From NCBI GenBank assembly GCA_004009845.1, contig RMBW01000285.1, forward strand, positions 1 to 15,361: a stretch of 15,361 nucleotides of DNA, given 5' to 3'. Positions within the stretch are counted from its first letter, which is position 1; each line of letters begins with the position of its first letter. Position numbers and translations under genes: made by a program. Of this stretch, positions 1 to 5,488 are shown in pieces. Under the pieces are notes generated by a model, which made no database searches, was not told the origin of the DNA, and saw nothing but the letters and a program-made list of their open reading frames with translations. The stretch comes from Davidsoniella eucalypti. Lineage: Eukaryota; Ascomycota; Sordariomycetes; Microascales; Ceratocystidaceae.

Positions 1-100
1 GAAATATTCCATACGTAGTTTTCAGGCTGCTTTGGATATCTTCTTCAATAGCCCAGAGAATTCACCACAAGGATTTAGCCATTGTAAACTCAAAGCTGTC

Positions 101-118
101 TTTTTTTTTTTTTTTTTT
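101..118. repeat. Poly-T tract (T18)
   Basis: An uninterrupted run of 18 T residues. It may be an old poly(A) tail of a retroposed sequence on the minus strand or a simple slippage tract. Nothing next to it identifies a retroposon, so the origin is open. Confidence 0.9.
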
Positions 119-281
119 GCCAGATGCGTGGTTTTCAGTTCACATGGGGCAATTTTATGGGCTTGTTTGCTTGCATGGATTTCCCGACTTTGGTAATCAT
201 ATTTGTAGTCAAGAATGTACAGTTTATTTGGCCGGCTCAGCAACTATGAAGACGAGATAAGCTGTGCTAGGCCTAGTTGAG

Positions 282-286
282 CCGCT
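282..286. repeat. Target-site duplication, left copy (CCGCT)
   Basis: CCGCT immediately precedes the left LTR and is repeated exactly after the right LTR at 4572-4576. A 5-bp duplication is the usual size for Ty1/copia integrases and fixes both element boundaries. Confidence 0.95.
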
Positions 287-434
287 TGTTGTGGAGAAAA
301 TATGTAAAGGGTGATTTATTAATAGGGGTCTATGAAGAAATGTTATGGAGGTGTTATTATATAGAGTCGAGGTAAGTCACGTGATGTAGTGTATGCGTAG
401 TCACGTGATGTGCAAGGCTAGTACACCTACAACA
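287..434 (-). repeat. Left LTR (3' LTR of the minus-strand element)
   Basis: 148 bp, with TGTTG...CAACA inverted ends. It matches the right LTR throughout except for one missing G (GAAGAAATG here, GAAGGAAATG there). It contains the same two TCACGTGA palindromes (377-384, 401-408), a TATATAAT box on the minus strand (356-363) and an AATAAA signal on the minus strand (315-320). As the downstream LTR it would supply the polyadenylation site. Confidence 0.96.
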
Positions 435-447
435 CCCCCCCATTTCC
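435..447 (-). promoter_or_regulatory. Polypurine tract of the retrotransposon
   Basis: Read on the minus strand this is GGAAATGGGGGGG, directly abutting the 3' LTR. A purine-rich run at this place is the RNase H-resistant primer for plus-strand DNA synthesis. It is broken by one T. Confidence 0.85.
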
Positions 448-487
448 GGAAGTAGGTAGTATGGCGTCGTCAATGAAGAGGTAGACG

Positions 488-3013
488 TCATTGGGTTGTA
501 GATTTGACCATACCAATTAACCGTATGAATTCCGTGAATTTGATTTTGGGCAGTGATTTAGTCAAACCATCAGCTGGCATCAACATGGTGCTGATGTACT
601 CAACGTTGAAAACATTCATTTCTCTCAAATCGCGAAAAAGTGAGTGTCGAAGGATATAATGTCGGTTCCTTGTGTTCATGCCAGAACCTTTGACGGTATC
701 GATGGCAGGGAGACAGTCCATGAGGAGTGTTATTGGCATTGGTTTGGTTTGCCAAATTTCATGGTATATCGTTCTGATCCATTCGGCGCAACGTGCAGCG
801 TCGGCGCCAGCAACAAATTCCGCTTCGCAAGTGCTAGTTGATGTCAAAGTTTGACGTTTGGACTTCCAGTGGATGGGAGTACCGTTCACCATGAAGATGT
901 ATCCGCCATGGGCTTTAGCTTGGCGAGTGGTACTCCAGCTAGCATCAGAAGCGCCGAGGAGAGGGCGTGATTCAGAGTTGGCTGCAGTGTATGTCAAACC
1001 AGTGGTTTTGGTAGATCGTAAGTAGCGAACGGTGTTCTGGAGTGCGTGCCAGGATCCCAGAGTGGGAGAAGATAGACACGACGCAAGGATAGAAGCGGCA
1101 TAGGCAATGTCAGGTCTTGTGAAGGTGGAAAGGTGAAGAATTGATCCAACGCCTGACGCGTATTTGGCTTTCTGGTTATCGCTGATCGGAGTGGTGTCGT
1201 CCATGATGGTGTCGTTGGGTAGTGGAACAAGTGCTGTGCGGCAGTCAACAAGATCAAGTTTCTTTGCAAGAGCTTCGATTTTGGATTGTTGTGTTACACT
1301 GATTCTCATGTCCTTATCTTGGCGTAACTCCATACCGAGGTATGAAGTGGTCGTTGAATTGTCCTTGAGTTGGATCAACTTTCCAATTTCAGCGTAAACT
1401 GAGCTCAATATGTCGTGTGTGGGAGCAGTTCCAATGATATCGTCGACCCAAACAGCTAACAGAATGTTGTCTCGGCGGTATAAGTTTGGCTGAGATTTTA
1501 AAGGTGTGAATCCCACAGATTTAAGTATGTCTGACAGTTTCTTTTGCCATCTGTTGCCAGCAGTTCGAAGTCCGTAAATGGGCCGTTTCAGTTTAATTGT
1601 CATTCCGGGAATCTTCTCAATAAAACTGGGTTGATGCATATAAAGCTCTTTGTCTAGTTCGGCTTGGAGGTAGGCAGCAGTGACGTCGGCTGTTCGAATG
1701 ACATGCTTGTATTCTGCGGCGTATGCCAGTAAAGTGCGAATGCTTGCAATGTGGGCAGTATCGGCGTATGCGAGTTGGTCCGTGACATTGGGTTCCGAGT
1801 ATCCCTTGGCTACGAGTCTGGCTTTGAAGGTTCCATCAGGCTTGTGTGCGAAAACCCATCTATTGCCGATTATCTTGGTTTTGGGCGGTATGTCTTTTGT
1901 GGGTATATACTCGAAGACCTCGAAACTAGCCATGTTTTCAAGTTCTTTTGACATTGCATGTCTCCAGAAGATTTTGTTGTCGCTGTTGAGTGCGTCGATC
2001 GGTGTGATGTCTGTGGCCTCAGCGGAGTTGACAGTCGGTATTTCGGTAAAGTAAAGTTCGTTGTCAACAAATACAACGTCTCGTCTGGTCTTGACTTCGA
2101 ATCCACGTTGCGTTTTAATCAAAAATTGGTAGTTGTGGTCGTTTGAGTAGCCAATAAAACAGGCCCTTTCTGTGCGGGTTGAAAGCTTATCGGTAGGGTT
2201 CGGATCGTGTAGGTGTGAGAGACATCCAAAGCGGTGAGTTTCGAGCATGCCGTCTGGTTTGTCCGGGAACGCGATAGAGTATGGTGATTTTGGTTGGCGT
2301 TTGGTCGGGGTTCTGTTGTGTAGCCATACGGCTGTTTCCATGGAGTGATACCAGTATTGGGTTGGTATGTTGCTGTCCAGGAACAGAGACCGGGTTTTAG
2401 TGGTTATAGTCTGCACATGTCGTTCTGCGATTCCGTTTTGTTGTGGTGCATATGCAGAGCTCGTTTGTGATTGTATTCCGTGTTTAGCGTATATTTCAAG
2501 CATCTTGTCGGATACCAATTCGGAGCCGTTGTCGGAATATATGATTCGTATTTTGTTGTTCCATTGTCGTTGTAGAAGTGTGATCAGTTTGTCCATTTCG
2601 GTTATAGCGGCTTTCTTTGTGTGCAAAGGTCTGGTCCACGTGTATCCTGAGTGTGAATCCACGACTATAAGGATGTAGACAGGTGAACTGTTGGTAACGC
2701 CAGATGGTGATTTCGGGAAAGAGCTCCTACCACCAACAACATCAATGTGTAGTGAATCAAGAAAGTTGGTCCCGCGAGGAATGTCTGCAGTGCCTGGATG
2801 CCTTTTGGTTTTAGTTTCGATACAGGTTTTGCAGTATTGCGGATGTGTGTATTTGACGTTGTTGGCCTTGGCAAGTAGTTGGCCTTTTGTTGACCCAGGA
2901 TGACCCCATCTCAGGTGCCAGTCTATATCGGCGGCGAGCATGGTGATTGTTTCTTCAGTTGCCGTCGTGTCTACAGCGTCGGTTTTGTCGAGAGTGTCGT
3001 TGGATGATGCCAT
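488..3013 (-). CDS. Copia Pol polyprotein: integrase, reverse transcriptase, RNase H
   Basis: An 841-residue open frame. Residues 32-64 hold the pre-integrase zinc-binding pattern (H33, H38, C61, C64). The integrase core has D91, D161 (SDNGSE) and E197 (NGIAERH), exactly 35 residues between the last two, as in DD35E enzymes. The copia-type reverse transcriptase follows, with D443 in ADVTAAYL and the active-site pair D524-D525 in VWVDDI. RNase H has D690 (SDASW), E730 (CEAEF) and D766 (LLMDC) and ends near the family motif ADGLTK. No catalytic residue is missing and there is no internal stop. The chosen ATG has G at -3 and G at +4. The frame overlaps the end of the Gag-protease ORF by 43 bases in the -1 frame. 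It has no protease of its own; that domain is in ORF1. Confidence 0.95.
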   Translation of the reverse strand: MASSNDTLDKTDAVDTTATEETITMLAADIDWHLRWGHPGSTKGQLLAKANNVKYTHPQYCKTCIETKTKRHPGTADIPRGTNFLDSLHIDVVGGRSSFPKSPSGVTNSSPVYILIVVDSHSGYTWTRPLHTKKAAITEMDKLITLLQRQWNNKIRIIYSDNGSELVSDKMLEIYAKHGIQSQTSSAYAPQQNGIAERHVQTITTKTRSLFLDSNIPTQYWYHSMETAVWLHNRTPTKRQPKSPYSIAFPDKPDGMLETHRFGCLSHLHDPNPTDKLSTRTERACFIGYSNDHNYQFLIKTQRGFEVKTRRDVVFVDNELYFTEIPTVNSAEATDITPIDALNSDNKIFWRHAMSKELENMASFEVFEYIPTKDIPPKTKIIGNRWVFAHKPDGTFKARLVAKGYSEPNVTDQLAYADTAHIASIRTLLAYAAEYKHVIRTADVTAAYLQAELDKELYMHQPSFIEKIPGMTIKLKRPIYGLRTAGNRWQKKLSDILKSVGFTPLKSQPNLYRRDNILLAVWVDDIIGTAPTHDILSSVYAEIGKLIQLKDNSTTTSYLGMELRQDKDMRISVTQQSKIEALAKKLDLVDCRTALVPLPNDTIMDDTTPISDNQKAKYASGVGSILHLSTFTRPDIAYAASILASCLSSPTLGSWHALQNTVRYLRSTKTTGLTYTAANSESRPLLGASDASWSTTRQAKAHGGYIFMVNGTPIHWKSKRQTLTSTSTCEAEFVAGADAARCAEWIRTIYHEIWQTKPMPITLLMDCLPAIDTVKGSGMNTRNRHYILRHSLFRDLREMNVFNVEYISTMLMPADGLTKSLPKIKFTEFIRLIGMVKSTTQ
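2971..3013 (-). other. ORF1/ORF2 overlap, -1 frame relation
   Basis: The stop of Gag-protease (2973-2971) lies 40 bases past the ATG of Pol (3013-3011). Pol codons sit one base back relative to Gag codons, so a -1 shift would fuse them. I find no textbook X-XXY-YYZ slippery heptamer; the nearest candidate is the run ACAAAAC around 2990-2984, which would allow only A-site re-pairing. Start on the Pol ATG is an alternative, although many upstream ATGs in Gag make simple scanning unlikely. Confidence 0.7.
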
Positions 3014-4356
3014 GACGTCTGTCTGTGTTGTATGTGTGTTGTATGGTGTTGTACTTGAATATCCATGTTGTATAGGCCGTTTTCTTCAGTGAAGTGTAAG
3101 ATTGTGTGACCCATCTTGTTGTTGAATTTGAAAGAATCAAGATTGCTCGTTACAAGTGTTAAGTTTAATGACTTTATATCTTTAAAAGAAATAAGATTGC
3201 TGCCGGATTTTATGAAAAGAGCATTGTAAATTGAAAACGAACTACCATCTAGACCCACTAAAACCACATCTCCTTCACCATCTGCCAATGCCAGTTCACC
3301 GCTTGCTGTCCTAATTTTACGAAGGGTTGGTCGCAGGTTAGTGAAACTGGTGGCGGAAGAGAATATGGAGACTTGTGATCCAGAGTCTAGAGATAGGGGT
3401 ATGGTTCTCTTACAGTACTGTGGAGATTCCTCCCATGCCGATGCCGACCTAGCGTGAGGTTGCGCTCGGCCAGGTTTCGATGGTCCAGAAATCGACGGTC
3501 GAGAGTTCGGCGGTCCAGAGTGTGACGGACCAGGGGTCGACGTTTGTTGCTTGATGTGCTGTTGGTAAAGATGTTTCACTTTGCACATCTTACAGTAGGT
3601 CGGCTTCTCAGGGTCGAATCTTTTCTGAGTAGCCGGGTATAGGTTTTTGACAACAGTCGACATCTCCCTCGAGAAAGTTGGCCAATCTGAAGCAGACATC
3701 AGATTCGGGAAAGAACGTATTATAGGATGTACAGCAAGCACCAGTTCGGAAACCCGATTGATAAAATGCCTATCCGAAAGACAGGATTCTTTGTCTAAGT
3801 TGTCGCGGGTGATTCGCAGATCGTTCGCTGTTTTCAATAGTGTGTCAATCCCATTTTTACGACTGTAATACAAACTACAGAATCGGCGCATGAAGACAAA
3901 CCCAAGTTCGCGATCGTGTGTTTCAACAGATTCAGCGATATTGAGAATTATCTGTCTGGCAGACAGGTTGGTTTCGTAGTATGTGGGAGCCGCACGAGAC
4001 AGAGCGACACGCCATGCCTTTTCCACAATCCTGAAGTCGTTGTGGTAGACGTTGGACGCGTCTGCGAGTATGAAAGTCGTGCAAGTTGAGTATGCTTGCA
4101 AGCGAACTTCTTCCATCCACTGAGTCGTAGTCATTGACTCAATGTTGGGTAGGAAACCGGGGGCCGTTATGATGGTTGTGCGTTGTATGTGATCAACTGT
4201 CGGGTCTGAGAAGTACGTCTCTGACCTTTTCAAATCTATCAAGCTGTACAGCACAATACCATTCGTATGGCACACATCGGTTCTGGTCGATTGACCCCCT
4301 AGCATCTTTTCATCATCGGACATCTTTTTGGTAGACGAACGAGTGATTCTTGACAT
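2971..4356 (-). CDS. Copia Gag with zinc finger and C-terminal aspartic protease
   Basis: A 461-residue open frame beginning 66 bases inside the 5' LTR. The N-terminal 250 residues are capsid-like by position, with little recognisable motif. Residues 255-267 form a nucleocapsid finger with spacing C-x2-C-x3-H-x4-H (C255, C258, H262, H267) rather than the common C-x2-C-x4-H-x4-C. A Pro/Ser/Gly-rich linker of short GPS-type repeats follows (about 273-305). The aspartic protease is at the C-terminal end, with catalytic D324 in LDSGSQVSIF and a later hydrophobic beta-rich stretch. In Ty1 the protease is in the pol frame; here it is in the gag frame, so Gag and protease would be made in equal amounts. 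A second ATG at codon 12 has a better -3 base and could be the real start. Confidence 0.9.
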   Translation of the reverse strand: MSRITRSSTKKMSDDEKMLGGQSTRTDVCHTNGIVLYSLIDLKRSETYFSDPTVDHIQRTTIITAPGFLPNIESMTTTQWMEEVRLQAYSTCTTFILADASNVYHNDFRIVEKAWRVALSRAAPTYYETNLSARQIILNIAESVETHDRELGFVFMRRFCSLYYSRKNGIDTLLKTANDLRITRDNLDKESCLSDRHFINRVSELVLAVHPIIRSFPNLMSASDWPTFSREMSTVVKNLYPATQKRFDPEKPTYCKMCKVKHLYQQHIKQQTSTPGPSHSGPPNSRPSISGPSKPGRAQPHARSASAWEESPQYCKRTIPLSLDSGSQVSIFSSATSFTNLRPTLRKIRTASGELALADGEGDVVLVGLDGSSFSIYNALFIKSGSNLISFKDIKSLNLTLVTSNLDSFKFNNKMGHTILHFTEENGLYNMDIQVQHHTTHIQHRQTSWHHPTTLSTKPTL

Positions 4357-4410
4357 GAGGTAAAAGTTTTGTTATATTTGTCAAAGGTTTGCTGGGAAGC
4401 AGTCAAACAA

Positions 4411-4422
4411 GGGCTCATAACC
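4411..4422 (-). promoter_or_regulatory. Primer-binding site: initiator tRNA-Met anticodon arm
   Basis: The window strand reads GGGCTCATAACC, which equals the anticodon stem-loop of eukaryotic initiator tRNA-Met (anticodon CAU in CUCAUAA). It abuts the 5' LTR with no spacer. The element RNA is therefore complementary to the middle of the tRNA, not its 3' CCA end. Drosophila copia and yeast Ty5 are the known cases, priming with a cleaved 5' half of the initiator tRNA. Confidence 0.88.
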
Positions 4423-4571
4423 TGTTGTGGAGAAAATATGTAAAGGGTGATTTATTAATAGGGGTCTATGAAGGAAATGTTATGGAGGTGTTATTATATA
4501 GAGTCGAGGTAAGTCACGTGATGTAGTGTATGCGTAGTCACGTGATGTGCAAGGCTAGTACACCTACAACA
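4423..4571 (-). repeat. Right LTR (5' LTR of the minus-strand element)
   Basis: 149 bp, identical to the left LTR apart from one extra G. As the upstream LTR it carries the promoter. In transcription order there are two TCACGTGA palindromes (4545-4538, 4521-4514) 24 bp apart, then a TATATAAT box (4500-4493), then an AATAAA (4456-4451). This is a very compact control region. Confidence 0.96.
4493..4545 (-). promoter_or_regulatory. LTR promoter: two CACGTG E-boxes and a TATA box
   Basis: TCACGTGA occurs twice (4514-4521, 4538-4545), each inside the longer direct repeat AGTCACGTGATGT. About 14 bp downstream on the minus strand is TATATAAT (4493-4500). CACGTG is the binding core of bHLH regulators such as Cbf1, Pho4 and SREBP-type proteins. 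The sequence match is seen directly; use as a promoter is inferred from arrangement and position. Confidence 0.6.
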
Positions 4572-4576
4572 CCGCT
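4572..4576. repeat. Target-site duplication, right copy (CCGCT)
   Basis: An exact repeat of 282-286 directly after the right LTR. If the element is removed, the empty site reads around GAGCCGCTATAGCAGC, an imperfect palindrome centred on GCTATAGC. Confidence 0.95.
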
Positions 4577-4950
4577 ATAGCAGCTTAGCTCAGCACTACA
4601 ATTGGAGGTTGATTGTGGGGCACGCTAAAGTAACCATGCTGGCCTTCTTATAGGGCGACAGAGAGCCTTATAGCGGAAAAGGTGTCATAATTATACGCCT
4701 ACACAAACACATCATACAATAAATTTACTACTATAAAACTTTGTCCTCGATTGTGATGACAGGCCCCACAAAATCACTTGTGCACAAGAGTTAATTTAGT
4801 GCCGCTAATTGGTTAGTCGGGCCTAATCCCTATAAATATATATAACTATATATAAAAGATATAAACAAAGCAAGGACAGGCTTAACATTGGCCAAGAGTA
4901 GTAGAAGCCGGAGAGAATCAGAAGCAAAAGGTACGAGTAGCAAAACAGGA

Positions 4951-4971
4951 GCAGAAGCAGAAGCAGAAGCA
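4951..4971. repeat. (GCAGAA)n hexamer microsatellite
   Basis: Three and a half perfect copies of GCAGAA in the permease upstream region. Confidence 0.85.
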
Positions 4972-5389
4972 CTGATGCCAATGCTTGAAATTGCCCCTCT
5001 AGGAATATGCAGCATCTTTGACACATTTTGCCGTTGTTGAAGCTTCGTTTACATACACAGCTGATAGCACAAGTCTTGACTTCAGTTGACAAGAAAGAAG
5101 CCTGTGTTAATCTGTGATTATGTTGCCTACTTTTGCCTCTCTAGTCTGTTCGCAGCAGCATGGCAACTACATATTACACCCCTTTTTGGCACCTAGAAGT
5201 TATAGGACTTCAGCTTGTCTCTTTATAGCCACCCAACAATATTATGTTCTATAAAGAGCGTAGCATGTCCACTCCCAAAACTCAGATTCACCTGTCTTGA
5301 CTCCATCTACAACAACCTCGTCTTTATCAATCAGTATTTCTCTTCATATTCCTTACTTTGTGCTTCTCTGCCTCTTTCTCCAATAACTA

Positions 5390-5401
5390 TTATCGTTATC
5401 A
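5390..5401. promoter_or_regulatory. Adjacent pair of GATA-factor sites
   Basis: TTATCG and TTATCA lie directly side by side, giving CGATAA and TGATAA on the minus strand; both fit HGATAR, the site of AreA/NIT2-type nitrogen regulators. They are 88-99 bases before the permease ATG. Paired GATA sites upstream of amino-acid permeases are typical targets of nitrogen derepression, but binding here is inferred only. Confidence 0.5.
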
Positions 5402-5488
5402 CACATATATCAGCTACCACCCTCGTCCTTCTCCTTGCCCACTTCTATAACAGATCAGGATCTTGCCTTGCCAATCACCATCTCCACC

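Larger units (their letters stand above)
1..286. other. Host sequence left of the retrotransposon, no gene seen
   Basis: No reading frame here resembles a known protein. The only frame of any length is on the minus strand (22-243) and runs through a homopolymer, giving a lysine tract, so I do not call it a gene. The last five bases (282-286, CCGCT) are the left copy of the retrotransposon target-site duplication. Confidence 0.6.
287..4571 (-). mobile_element. Complete Ty1/copia LTR retrotransposon
   Basis: A 4285-bp element transcribed on the minus strand. In transcription order it has: 5' LTR (4423-4571), primer-binding site (4411-4422), ORF1 with Gag and protease (4356-2971), ORF2 with integrase, reverse transcriptase and RNase H (3013-488), polypurine tract (about 447-435) and 3' LTR (434-287). 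The order protease-integrase-RT-RNase H defines the copia (Pseudoviridae) superfamily. Both LTRs start TGTTG and end CAACA, and CCGCT is duplicated on both sides. The LTRs differ by a single inserted base and neither ORF has a stop or frameshift, so this copy inserted recently and may still be competent. There is no sign of repeat-induced point mutation in it. Confidence 0.97.
4577..5488 (+). promoter_or_regulatory. Upstream region and 5' leader of the permease gene
   Basis: No gene is recognised here. It holds an AT-rich block (4831-4857), a (GCAGAA)3.5 repeat (4951-4971) that produces meaningless leucine or alanine runs in other frames, a TATAAA (5250-5255), a TGATAG GATA-type site (5062-5067), a back-to-back GATA pair (5390-5401) and a pyrimidine-rich tract (about 5330-5485) typical just upstream of fungal start codons. 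The transcription start cannot be fixed from sequence. Confidence 0.5.

Noticed and set aside
22..243. 73-codon minus-strand frame at the left edge
   Set aside because: It runs through the T18 tract (a lysine run) and resembles nothing known.
4411..4422. Possible tRNA-Met gene because of the anticodon-arm match
   Set aside because: Only the anticodon arm is present; there are no acceptor, D or T arms and no box B. Its position at the LTR edge shows it is a primer-binding site.
4823..5092. Minus-strand frames rich in Leu or Ser-Ala
   Set aside because: The composition comes from the GCAGAA repeat and AT-rich block; low complexity, not a gene.
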